From Aedes albopictus (Eukaryota; Arthropoda; Insecta; Diptera; Culicidae), in the NCBI RefSeq assembly GCF_035046485.1, contig NC_085137.1:133180703-133244702 (forward strand): a DNA stretch of 64,000 nt, in the 5' to 3' direction. A program made the translations under genes and the position numbers. Under the pieces are notes generated by a model that was not told the origin of the DNA, searched no databases, and saw nothing but the letters and a program-made list of their open reading frames with translations. Shown here piece after piece: positions 54,517 to 64,000 of the stretch (the stretch's first letter is position 1; each line of letters opens with the position of its first letter).

Positions 54517-55084
54517 CACTGAGGATACTGTTCTTATGTTTTTCATAGTTTACATCTTATGAATCAGTTATTTTTATTATTTTTTCATCATTTCATAGTT
54601 CTCGTATGCTTTTCATACATTGAAAAGCGAAATCCATAAGACTTTTCGTATGAAAAATCTCATAAGAAGCATCGTATGAAAATCATAAGATGTGTTATGA
54701 AACACCATTGCTAAAAAACAACAAAACCTTTTATTGGCTTCTAACCACTTCAACTTCCGAAGCGTCGATGGGCGAATGAGTAAAGCACGCACTCGCCAAC
54801 CTTGACGATCCTGGTTCGATTCCAGGTTGCGTTTTTTTTTTAATTTGTGCAAAATATTTCATAAAAATATGTATGATAGTCATAAGACATAGTTTCAGTT
54901 TTTATACGTTATCGGTATGATTTTCATACGTGAGTGTTATGAAATTTATAGAGTAACAGTATGACAATAATAGGTGGCGCTTTGAATCCTAAATCAGTTT
55001 GTAACTATGATTTTCGCAAGAAATTCTTCTGGCAAAAAATCATAGTTGATTCGTATGATTTTCGGAGTTGCAGTATCCTCAGTG
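54517..55084. mobile_element. TIR element nested in the SINE
   Basis: CACTGAGGATACTG (54517-54530) and its exact inverse (55071-55084) bound the element. The dinucleotide TG is duplicated at the junctions, and removing it restores a continuous SINE body. The interior is rich in TATGAAAATCATA-type words in both orientations and includes the tRNA-like unit at 54761-54842. Confidence 0.88.
54761..54842 (+). ncRNA. tRNA-like Pol III unit inside the nested element
   Basis: An A-box-like TGGGCGAATGAG, a perfect B box GGTTCGATTCC (54813-54823) within a good T-arm (CCTGG..CCAGG), and an immediate run of ten T as terminator. The acceptor and anticodon stems do not pair well, so it is not a functional tRNA. 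It resembles the head of a tRNA-derived SINE. Confidence 0.5.
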
Positions 55085-55466
55085 TGGGCATATCATTGTC
55101 CTTGCCTCACAATATACAAATTCATGCAATGGCAGGCAAAGAAAGCCCTTTAATTAATAACTGTGCAAGTGTTCAAAGAACAAAACAAAGTTGAAGCGTG
55201 GCAGGCCAAGTCCCAGTGGGGACGTAGAGCCATAAAGAAGAAGAAGAAGCTTTCTCTGTGAATGGCTTTTTTGCATGGCTCATTAAACATATTCCTGATC
55301 AAGTCGATCGAAAAATCGGGCAATTGTTGCACCGATGCTTATGGGAGATTTACACAGTAATCGACCTACGAATCGCCAGATTAAAACTAAGAACCTGGCT
55401 AATTGGTATGTTGTAGTTGGTCAACTTAGTTTGTTCAATCTTTCAGGCATTTTGAAATACAGTATG

Positions 55467-56188
55467 TGTTGCGACAGCACACAGATAGACTACTAGAAAT
55501 TTTCCGATTTCGTAACCATTTATTGCCGGATGTTGGGTATGTAGGGTTATAAAATTCCTTTAGGGGAAAATCATGGGGAAAATACAATTTTTATAAGAGT
55601 GTGTCTATACATTTTTTCATGTTGTAACATATTTGTGCGTCGATTTCAGTGTTTAGGATAAGTTTTAAATTCCTTTTAGGTATAGATAATCAGAAAACTA
55701 CTTACGTTTAATGTTCCTAGTCACTTTGTTTCTGTCTGTAGTGCTGACAACTGTTCGTTCGACCGTACTGTTACTGTGAAAACGTGTTGTTTTAGGTTAA
55801 TTTTTCGCATGAATTTTAGTTGTTACATTTACCTGTAGTATTTGTATAGTTTTAGATAAATTCAATATAATTGGGAAAAACGGCACTTGCCGATTAAGTT
55901 TAGCACTAAATCTAAGAGAAAATTCAATTTAGTTATAATAGGTTTACAAATTTTCCACAATTTCACCTGCACGCTATTTTTGCACCTTCACTTGACTCGC
56001 TTTTTTCTATTCTGTCTACTCACGCGGTCTGTCTGTCAGTCAGCGCGCGGTCTGTCTGTCAATCATCCGTCAGCCTCCCGTCAGTCGGTCCGCAGATGAC
56101 AGTTCAGGAGTCAGGGCCGGAGCTACTTACTGTTCGAAATCAAGGTTGATGTAGAAGGAGGTGCGTTGCATTCCGAAGGGTTGCAACA
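55467..56188 (-). repeat. BEL/Pao 3' LTR of the second element
   Basis: TGTTGCGACAG..GGGTTGCAACA, 722 bp, is preceded on the minus strand by a purine tract (CCGAGGGGGAG). The Pol frame runs about 66 bp into it. The partner LTR is not in the window. Confidence 0.7.
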
Positions 56189-59002
56189 CTCCCCCTCGGT
56201 ACGCCACTGTGGCTCAAGTGGCTTACCTCCGCTAGCACCGACGTCCAATACCGCAACCTTAGTTGCAGGCCTCTCCAGAAGTCCACTTACTGTCTGCACG
56301 GTGACGCGCCGGACCTGTCCGTCCTTTGCTCTGACTGCCTGGATCACACGTCCTCTCGGCCAACAGTTTCTGGGGAGAGTACCGTCCACAATCAGCACCA
56401 GATCGCCTTCCATGATGGGTCTGACGGGTTGAAACCATTTCGTCCGACGTGTCAGCGTGGGAAGATATTCAGCCACCCACTTTTTCCAGAAGTTGTCTGC
56501 GTACAGCTGTGCCATTCTCCACGATCTCTTCAGTACAGTAGGTCTGTCGTCAAACGTGATCGGGGGCTTACTCCCATTAGCGGACCCTAACAGAAAGTGA
56601 TTTGGTGTTAGGGCGGGTTCAGTGTCATTGTCTAGCGGTATGTCAGTGAGCGGTCTTGAGTTCAGGATCATCTCGACTTCCATCAGCATCGTTCGCAGAA
56701 TTTCATCCGATGGGAGTCGGGGAGGGTCGAAATCGTTCATGGTCTTCTTGACTGACTGAATCAAACGCTCCCAGCAGCCTCCAAAATGCGGTGCAGATGG
56801 CGGGTTGAACGTCCACTTGGTATCAGGACTGACTAACTCGGCCATGAGCTTCATCTCGTTGACGTGTTCCAGTGCCTCGCGCAGCTCTCGTGAAGCTCCG
56901 ATGAAATTCGTTCCTCGGTCGCTGATAATCTGCAACGGTGCGCCTCTTCGTGCTATGAAGTTGCGCAATGCCAGAATGCACGAGTCTGTCGTCAGCGAAT
57001 GTGCAACCTCGATGTGTACACCCCTGGTTGTCATGCAGGTGAGCAGAACTCCCCATCGTTTTTCGGATCGTCTGCCGACTAGCACTGACATCGGCCCGAA
57101 GTAATCGATTCCTGTGTAGGAGAATGGTCGTTGAAACGCTGCTAACCGGGCAGGCGGTAGATCTCCCATTGCTGGGGGCTGCGGTCTTGCTCGGCGAACT
57201 TTGCAACGGTGACAGTTTCTGCGGACACGATCGAATTCTGTTCGAATACGAGGAATGTTGTATTTCAGTCGTATCTGGTTCAGTGCTGTTTGGTGGTTTT
57301 GATGTCGGCGTGTCGCGTGGTAGTCAGCAATCACCAAGTTGGTCACGTAGTTTAGCCGCGGGAGTAGAATTGGATTTTTGACCGATTCATCTACCCATTC
57401 GCAGGCATTGATCCGTCCTCGCATTCGTAGAACGCCGTGTTCGTCGATGATCGGGCTGACCTTATACAACGGACTACTTCTCGGCAAGATTCGCTCCCAT
57501 GGATTCGTCTGTGGAAATCTGTCGCGGATCAACTGAATTTCGTCCGGAAATGCTTGCTGTTGAACTAGTCGATAGATGGTGTTCTCTGCCAGCTTCAGTT
57601 CTTCCTGTGTTAGCGGCCCAAGTTCCAAGGTCAGCTTCATGGTCCGCTTCCGGAGGTTACTGACAAAACGATGAACGTATCCGACCGATCTCAGCAGACG
57701 TTTCCATTTCGAAAACCGTTCGAAGTCCACCAGTGTATCGCCGACTCCGACTGTATGATGTAGAATACTGGGTCGAATCTCCTCCACGGTTGCTCCCAAA
57801 TCTCCGCTATCTCCTGGCCATTGGTGTACAGACTGCCACAGAAAATCGGGACCACGAAACCAGCGGCCGCTTGGTTGAAAGTCTGGCAGCCTTTGCCACT
57901 TCGTCCCTTCATCCGCTACGTTCTTTTTGGTTGGCAGCCACCTCCATTCGCTGGCTTGTGTAGTGTCAAGCAACTCACTGACCCTGAACGCTACAAATTG
58001 GCTATAGCGTCGATGATCAGATCGCAGCCAACAGACTACGTCGCGGGAATCGGTCCAAAAGACGCGGCGACTGATCTTCATCCGGTGGGACTTGGCAATG
58101 CAATCTGCAAGGCGAGCTCCTAAAACAGCAGCCTGAAGCTCAAGGCGAGGGATTGAGAGGAACTTTAGAGGAGCCACGCGAGTTTTTGACCCAATCAAAG
58201 CGCATTCCACTTTTCCTTCTTCTTCGAACCTGAAGTACGCCACGGCTGCCATCCCATTCTCGCTCGCATCACAGAAAACGTGTAGCTCTACGTTGTTTGT
58301 CAGTTCAGCTGATGTTTCGATTCGGTAACAGCGGGGAATACTGACCAAACGGACATTCGGCAGCGCTTCAATCCATGTCATCCACTTTTCCGCCAGCTTC
58401 CCATCAATCTCGTCATCCCAACCGCATCCGGAACGCCAGATTTCCTGCAGTAGAATCTTTAGGTAGATGAGAAAATTGGCAATAAGTCCCATTGGGTCAT
58501 AGATGGCCATAAGCGTCCTTAGAACTTCACGTTTTGTCGGCATCCTGGCTCCTGACAGCAGCTCCGCATCGTGCTTTGGTGACATCTTGAACGTGAATGT
58601 GTCGGTCGTGGTGTCCCACCACATTCCAAGTACCTTCTCCGTTGCCATCTCCGTGTAGAAACTCAGATTCTTCTCCGTGGCAGAGTTTTCGTGCAGACTC
58701 TCGACGACGACACTGGAATTCGATAGCCAATTGCGTATCTCGAAGCCTCCTTGAGCATGGATCGAACGTACATCACTGGCCAGCTGCACAGCTTCTTCCT
58801 CGGTCTCAACACTCGCCAACATATCATCGACGTAATGCTCGTACTTGATGCACTCGACCGCTCTTGGATACTGTTCCTCGAATCTGTCAGCATTCCGGTT
58901 CTTCACGTAGTGTGCACAGCTTGGAGAGCACGCCGCCCCGAACGTCATGACTGTAACAGCGTACACTTCGGGTTCGTTGTCTGGATTCCCATTATTCCAC
59001 AG
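56123..59002 (-). CDS. BEL/Pao Pol (RT, RNase H, integrase), 5'-interrupted
   Basis: The minus-strand frame is open from the junction at 59002 to a stop at 56123. From the first Met (58966) it is 947 codons. The order is RT with YVDD at about residues 45-48 and RT connection, a RNase H-like region (ELHVFCDASENGMAAVAYF, ARLADCIAKSH, FWTDSRDVVCWL), the integrase HHCC finger (H..H..CHRCK), then the catalytic triad in FSYTGIDYFGPM, IISDRGTNFIG and GGCWERLI. The C-terminal DUF5641-like tail includes GDLVLIVDGTLPRNCWPRG. No stops are present, so the copy was recently intact. Its RT N-terminal part, protease and Gag are cut off by the LTR element at 59003 and probably continue beyond the window. Confidence 0.92.
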   Translation of the reverse strand: MWNNGNPDNEPEVYAVTVMTFGAACSPSCAHYVKNRNADRFEEQYPRAVECIKYEHYVDDMLASVETEEEAVQLASDVRSIHAQGGFEIRNWLSNSSVVVESLHENSATEKNLSFYTEMATEKVLGMWWDTTTDTFTFKMSPKHDAELLSGARMPTKREVLRTLMAIYDPMGLIANFLIYLKILLQEIWRSGCGWDDEIDGKLAEKWMTWIEALPNVRLVSIPRCYRIETSAELTNNVELHVFCDASENGMAAVAYFRFEEEGKVECALIGSKTRVAPLKFLSIPRLELQAAVLGARLADCIAKSHRMKISRRVFWTDSRDVVCWLRSDHRRYSQFVAFRVSELLDTTQASEWRWLPTKKNVADEGTKWQRLPDFQPSGRWFRGPDFLWQSVHQWPGDSGDLGATVEEIRPSILHHTVGVGDTLVDFERFSKWKRLLRSVGYVHRFVSNLRKRTMKLTLELGPLTQEELKLAENTIYRLVQQQAFPDEIQLIRDRFPQTNPWERILPRSSPLYKVSPIIDEHGVLRMRGRINACEWVDESVKNPILLPRLNYVTNLVIADYHATRRHQNHQTALNQIRLKYNIPRIRTEFDRVRRNCHRCKVRRARPQPPAMGDLPPARLAAFQRPFSYTGIDYFGPMSVLVGRRSEKRWGVLLTCMTTRGVHIEVAHSLTTDSCILALRNFIARRGAPLQIISDRGTNFIGASRELREALEHVNEMKLMAELVSPDTKWTFNPPSAPHFGGCWERLIQSVKKTMNDFDPPRLPSDEILRTMLMEVEMILNSRPLTDIPLDNDTEPALTPNHFLLGSANGSKPPITFDDRPTVLKRSWRMAQLYADNFWKKWVAEYLPTLTRRTKWFQPVRPIMEGDLVLIVDGTLPRNCWPRGRVIQAVRAKDGQVRRVTVQTVSGLLERPATKVAVLDVGASGGKPLEPQWRTEGECCNPSECNAPPSTSTLISNSK

Positions 59003-59160
59003 TGTGGTGACGAGTGTCTTACTTGTTTACCTAGCACCGCGCATTAGTATGCATACACGCACATTCGTGGTGGCACGATAGCTGGCTAACGCGCATCAGC
59101 GCAGCAGCCGAACAATCAGTCTTTTGTACACTCTCGCTCTTAGTAGACGCGGTTACCACA
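59003..59160 (+). repeat. 5' LTR, 158 bp
   Basis: It starts TGTGGTGAC and ends GGTTACCACA, with the inverted terminal TGTGGT/ACCACA expected of an LTR. The preceding base pairs are BEL coding sequence that stops being homologous exactly here. Confidence 0.7.
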
Positions 59161-59162
59161 AG

Positions 59163-59176
59163 TGGCGACGAGGATA
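59163..59176 (+). promoter_or_regulatory. Primer-binding site candidate
   Basis: TGGCGACGAGGATA begins two bases after the LTR. TGGCGAC is complementary to a tRNA ending GTCGCCA, a primer used by Mag-type Ty3 elements in insects (from family knowledge). Confidence 0.6.
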
Positions 59177-60044
59177 AAAAAAAACGGAATCGCTTGGGTG
59201 TTTCGGCTTTACGAAATCGATAATCAGCGCAATGTGTAATTTGATCCTTGTTTTATTGCTTGGTTAAAGTGATTATGAGTTTCAATAGACCAGATTACCG
59301 ACCAAAACGCGTGAAGATGAAAGGTAACAGAGCGAAGAGAATCTGTTTTTAGTGAAAGTGAAAGTTTTTCTAATGAAAATGGCTGAAAGAGTATGAAAGA
59401 AAAAAAAGTGAATTACTGATATTACTGATTATGAAATAATAATGAGAAAAAAAGTGGTAATGAAATTGGAGCAAAATGCGGCCTGAAAAGTGATAATCGA
59501 TAGTGACGCCACCGAAGCGGCTGGATGTGACCTTGGTTTTTTCTTACTTGCGCGTGCGAGCAGAGCACAAAACAAAGGCCTGTGCTTGACAAAGCGCGTA
59601 CATATCGCAGTGTGAATAATGCGAATAATTCAAATGGGAATCAATAAGGAGATTTTGAGTGGATTGTTGCGGAGATTTCAGAACGAAAATCGTCGTTTGT
59701 TTTTGTGGTTGGAAGAACTAGGATGAATACGATTGGCTTGGTAAGGTAACATTTAATGGAAACGGACAGAAAGGTATGTAACTATGTGTTTTAAATGTGC
59801 TGTATTTTGGACATTTTGGAGCGCTTTGGTTTGCTAGTTCGGTAGTACAATTCAGTACTGGCGTATTATATTGCATAGCGCTTGTACTCCGTGACTACAG
59901 TCAAAACTAGTTTTGAAATATTTCAAATAATACTATGTCAACTGTTGCAACTTCGAAATTAGGCTGTAGGGGATGAGAGGGGCTGTAGCGGAAGAGAGTT
60001 TGAGATGAATCATTTATAAGATATAAACAAATTGTGTAAATAAT

Positions 60045-63000
60045 GTGATTAAATTCACTAGACCGTAGTACCGTGATTGAATTCACTTGGGACTAAACGC
60101 GATTACTGTATGAGTAAACTCATCGTACTGTACCAACTTTTAAATTCTATTCCTTGAATGATATATTTATCGTAAAACAAGAGGCTTTGGTCTATTTTTT
60201 GTTGAATAAAAAAATCTTCTAGCGCATCGTTAAAGAAGGTTGTGAGCTGACAGTGTTACTGAGTATCGATGAAGAAGTTGTGGTCAAAACTTTTACCTGC
60301 TTGAACGAGTTTTGTTTCTGTGTTTTCAAATACAGTTTAATTCATAAATAAAGATTTACTCCTAAATTTGAATCTACAGTTTGCTGGACGGAGATATAAA
60401 TATAATTCTGAATTTAGTTTCAAATAAGTATCAAACCACAAATAGTTGAATAAATTAATGTATTCTGATTCTATTTCAGCGTAGATATAAAAAAAATGTA
60501 TATATCTAAACAACAGAAAAAATAGGACGTATTCCGTATTCGAAGAGTGATATTGGTTTGCGGTAAATATTTCCAGGATATTTCAGCCGGTTATGCAAGG
60601 CTGTCGCCTTCCAAATTTTTCTCATGGGTAACTGATAAACCCAGTATGGTAAATGTAGCTGTATTAGATTACCCAACATTCAATAGAGAAAACGAGAACT
60701 CATTGCGTTATTAAAGTATATGCACCATAAAAAACTTTTTTTTTCGGAATTGAGACAGAACTTAGTGTTACCACAATTATAAACTGAGATTTTTCCTGTA
60801 TATCGTGTAGCAGGCGCGAACATGCTCTATGCCAAGAATTTCATGCAATTTTCCACTACAAAAAGTTCCTGAAACGATCAAGAATCGAATCCAGACACCC
60901 TCAGCGTAATTTTGCAAAATATCTACACATTTACTGCTTATATGACCTCCTCTTGCTTCTATAATTCTATTATGTTCTTTTCGGTTTCAAATGTCGTGCA
61001 TAGACTTGCAGTGATAAAAAAAAAAAAGACATGCATTCAGATCTGCAATTCGATGAGTTTTGGGCGTTTCAGATTCGGATTGCTGTGTACCTGTATATCA
61101 AGTATCATGAGGAGTCTAATCAATAGCGAAGGCAAATTGTTTTGTTTGGACTGTGATTAAATTCACTAGATGCGCATTAAAGCTGTTGTGAACCATGTCC
61201 ACGGAAGCATACAGAGATGATCGTGATTTGATTCACTTGGAAACCAGAAGAATTAATGTGATTAAATTCACTGAAAGGATGATCGTAGAGAAAGAACACA
61301 TTGGGATTTTCAGAAAATAGGGATGAGATGCTTTGATTCGTTGTTATTAATGAACACTCTATCACTATCTATTGTATCAGGCGCCCGTACGAACAACCAC
61401 CATTAGGTTGGACACCGATCATTCGTGTTGGTTATTCTTTTTCATTGTTTAGCGTACGTCTTGAAGTCAACCGTCATTTTTATCGCATTCAGATTTGAGT
61501 CATCATCACCGTACATCATTGACTGGAAGCTTTGTGCAAATGTGTGTGGAATGTAATACGAATGTTATTTATGTGTGCGTCTCGAGCGTTCGTGCCGCGC
61601 CTTTGCAATTAAGGACAAACGTTTCGAAATCTCACTTCAACAGCGTATCAGAACTTCAGGCGCACAAATCTCAAGAAACAACTTCAAACAACAATGCACT
61701 TTTCATTTCGTTCTTGATCGTTTGTAATAAGCTTAAAATTAAAAAAAAATGGATCAGGTGCGCTGGAGGTTTATGAAAAGATTGATGCGTTGAAAATCGT
61801 TAGTAGGTGCCAAAGTCGGCCATTGTAGCAATCATTTTCGGGATACTAATAAGTTTGTCTTTAATCTATTCGGAATGGCTGAGCCAAATGAACGATTGCG
61901 CTGTGGTACCAGTAGATATTTATAAAATTACTCGCACTTTTCATCGTATTTGTTTTATCATCAATTTACTTTTGGTCAACGGTTTTCAGTACACAGTGCA
62001 ATTGTATACGCTCAAAATTCATCTCATGAGTCTTTATGAGCAGGGAAATGGTAAAAATGCAACACTATCGGAAAGTACGGAATCTGATTATGAAGTGTAA
62101 CTTAAAGTATGTGTATTAATTAGTGTATTTGATTTAATTTGGAAGCCAACAAATTTGTGATTAAATTCATTAACAGGAACAGGAAAGAAGGAAGAAAAGA
62201 AGTAGTTAAATTCACTGCGAGAGCATAGAATGTTGTGATTAAATTCGCTGCCGTTCAGAGAGAAAACCCAATGTATGAATGATACTGATTGGATAGTATA
62301 GAAGAAATTGTGATTGGATTCACTGAGAGTAGGAATAAAAGACTGTGATTCAATTCACTTCACACGGAAAAAAATGTTGTTTGAAATTATAGCGAAAACA
62401 GTGCTGTTAGAAGTTATGAATTTTACGTGAAGTTTACATTTAAATATTGCGTATATTATTCTTCGTGGCGTATAATGACATCAGATGTCGATGACATTTT
62501 TGACATAGTTAAGGTTGCTAAACTGTTACAAATATCTTTTGGAAGGAAACACTTAGCCTGGGAGTGGTCGCGTGGTGTACTGACTGAGTACACGCATTAT
62601 AAACAAAATACGCTTGGTGTATACAGCATGAGCGTGATATCGCTGAGGGTGGTCGAAGACGCGACTGCTTGAGGGTTAGAAGTATATTTTAATTTTCTGA
62701 CATTTTTCATGACTGCTCGAACATACTCATCGCTAGGTACGAAAAAAAAAAGAATTACAACTCAACAAATTGACAGATAGCCAATTTTTGTACTCAGGAA
62801 TTAGCAAGTCAAACTTTAGGAGTTGATGAGCTACAATATATTAAACATATACTGACATTGAAAAGAAGATGTTAATACTGAACAAATAAAAAAAAAAACC
62901 CCTCACACAGAACACTATGTGGACATTGGAAGTCTGTTACGTTAGAAATGTCATTGACTTCATAACACGATGCAATTTTGCATTTGCCCGATCTGTGGAT

Positions 63001-63361
63001 ACATACATCGATCAATGATGTAGTGCATAATTTCCCAAACCGTGGGTCGAGACCCCCCAGGTGGGTTGCCAGCCTTCATCCAGGGGATCGTGAGGGACAG
63101 TCGAATATTTTACTGTAACAGACAACAAATAAGAGAATCTCTAAGGTGGTTCGCGAAAAGTACGTCTGCTGGCCAAAGGGGGTCGCGCTCCTGAAAGTTT
63201 GGGAACCTATGATGTAGTGATTGTAAGCTCTGTACAAATGGTGTCATTATATATGGAAAATTTGATGCAATACTCATAGTGCTCAACACTTGGAATGGTT
63301 TAAGACAGACAGTAAACAATGTATTTGAGCTGCATATTGAAGAGTTGTGATTAAATTCACT
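60045..63361 (+). repeat. Eleven dispersed GTGATTNAATTCACT motifs
   Basis: Copies start at 60045, 60073, 61153, 61223, 61258, 62157, 62202, 62235, 62310, 62345 and 63347, all on the plus strand. Six are GTGATTAAATTCACT or one base away. The rest vary mainly at positions 7-8 (GA, TG, GG, CA). The motif is an almost perfect palindrome with GTGA and TTCAC half-sites. The copies sit in otherwise unrelated sequence, in groups spaced 28-75 bp. Confidence 0.85.
61807..62100 (+). other. Open frame with predicted membrane segments
   Basis: About 97 codons without an ATG at the 5' end. The first codon is GTG, and the first ATG gives a shorter product. The frame encodes a hydrophobic segment (IVAIIFGILISLSLIY), a second one (FHRICFIINLLLVNGFQY) and an acidic tail (ESTESDYEV). 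It could be an exon or chance. No homology is recognised. Confidence 0.3.
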
Positions 63362-64000
63362 AAGAGTGCTCAAAGTTGAGCACTGAATACGTGTAGCACT
63401 GGTAATGAAAAAATTGGTGCACGATATCTCTTAAAAGTGAATGCGGTGATGGACGATTATATCAAGAAGTATTGATAAACGTACTCTAAAAAAAAGTAAA
63501 AAGTGGATTATCTGAGAATGTGAATACTATGGTCTGAGTAAGGTTATGTGTAACGTAAGTGTTTAAGTGCTTGAAACGTTGTCGAAGCTAGAATGTGGAT
63601 TAACATTAGGAATTTAGGGCGATAGCTTGGATACATGGATATCAGAAGAACGATAAAAGACGATGGAATTATCTTTACAGCAGTTGCGCTGTTGTCTTTT
63701 GTACAATACGTTGAGAAAAGCTCGTTTGTTGTACACTGCGTGCTGCTAGCGGTAATAGTCGACCGCACGACCGTCGTAAGTTCAAGTGTACTACCAGGAA
63801 GCTGCAGTTTTCGTGTGGAAGGGGTGGAAGGCCACGCAAACGATCGTTAGTCATTCGAGTGATTGAAAGCACTAGGGCTGTGTTCAATGCGTACGTTTTC
63901 TCCATACGGCATAGCTGTAACAAAGCGATTGAAGTGTTAATAGTGAAAAGAAACTTATAGGAATAAAATGAAAGAAAGGGAAAGGGAGCTGCTGTTCTAT

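Larger units (their letters stand above)
54420..55247 (+). mobile_element. tRNA-derived SINE (Feilai-like), interrupted
   Basis: It starts with a tRNA-related head holding an A box (TTAGCCTAATGG, 54428-54439) and a B box (GGTTCGATTCC, 54473-54483). The body follows (GGGAAAATTTTCTCGACTCC, CAATATACAAATTCATGCAA, GTGGGGACGTAGAGCC), then an (AAG)n tail. A perfect 13-bp target-site duplication AGCTTTCTCTGTG flanks it (54407-54419, 55248-55260). Pol III transcription and LINE-driven mobility are inferred from the class. A 568-bp TIR element sits inside it. Confidence 0.88.
59003..64000 (+). mobile_element. LTR element with long non-coding leader, runs off the window
   Basis: It begins with a 158-bp LTR and a primer-binding-site-like sequence inserted in the BEL Pol frame. 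The following 4.8 kb contains no Gag or Pol frame at all. It holds AT-rich sequence, iterated GTGATTNAATTCACT motifs and only short frames. It is either a very long untranslated leader of a Ty3-like element or a large non-autonomous LTR derivative. The 3' LTR and target-site duplication lie outside the window. Confidence 0.65.

Noticed and set aside
56166..58848. Plus-strand frames across the BEL Pol region
   Set aside because: All are antisense to the 947-codon Pol frame with its RT and integrase motifs.
60045..63361. CRISPR-like array
   Set aside because: The repeats are too short, unevenly spaced and in an insect LTR element; no cas genes, and the host is eukaryotic.

Overview
The window is nuclear DNA of an insect, almost certainly a culicine mosquito of the Aedes type. 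The reasons are a spliced TM9SF2 gene and a spliced ribosomal protein L37A gene with insect-like sequence, short 60-80 bp introns, a tRNA-derived SINE resembling the Aedes Feilai group, BEL/Pao retrotransposons, degenerate GGAATTCCTG-type repeats and a very high density of MITEs. The species cannot be fixed from the sequence alone.

Only two intact host genes are supported. TM9SF2 (minus strand, 11828-24533, 667 aa) has three clustered 3' exons and a first coding exon isolated by a 10.6 kb intron filled with transposons. RpL37A/eL43 (plus strand, 53201-53753, 89 aa) starts with an exon whose coding part is just the ATG. Several other stretches look like decayed, intron-containing pieces of host genes that I do not recognise (4.1-4.7 kb, 6.9-7.7 kb, 39.2-41.6 kb, 46.0-46.5 kb).

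Layout. 0-11 kb: GGAATTCCTG repeats, a dead non-LTR reverse transcriptase, foldback MITEs and a hAT-type MITE. 11.8-24.5 kb: TM9SF2, whose large intron holds a CR1-like non-LTR element (16.7-20.7 kb) and several MITEs. 25.7-33.3 kb: a TIR element with two nested MITEs, then a BEL/Pao element with a 5-bp target-site duplication whose 5' LTR was itself invaded by a solo LTR and TIR elements. 34-46.5 kb: foldbacks, satellite-like repeats and a series of TIR elements (5.45 kb, 1.8 kb and 0.9 kb) that carry gene fragments ending in a splice acceptor, an exon and AATAAA. 46.5-52.5 kb: rearranged repeat copies and a ~152-bp satellite. 52.5-55.3 kb: a near-perfect 512-bp palindrome, RpL37A, and a SINE containing a TIR element that itself contains a tRNA-like unit. 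55.5-59.0 kb: a second BEL/Pao Pol region, cut at 59003 by an LTR element that runs off the right edge. The long non-coding interior of that element carries 11 copies of a 15-bp near-palindrome.

The most interesting signals are the recurrent carriage of terminal exons by unrelated TIR elements, the iterated GTGATTNAATTCACT motif inside the last LTR element, and the long perfect hairpin immediately upstream of RpL37A. Functional statements about these are inference. The boundaries, target-site duplications and motifs were read directly from the sequence.
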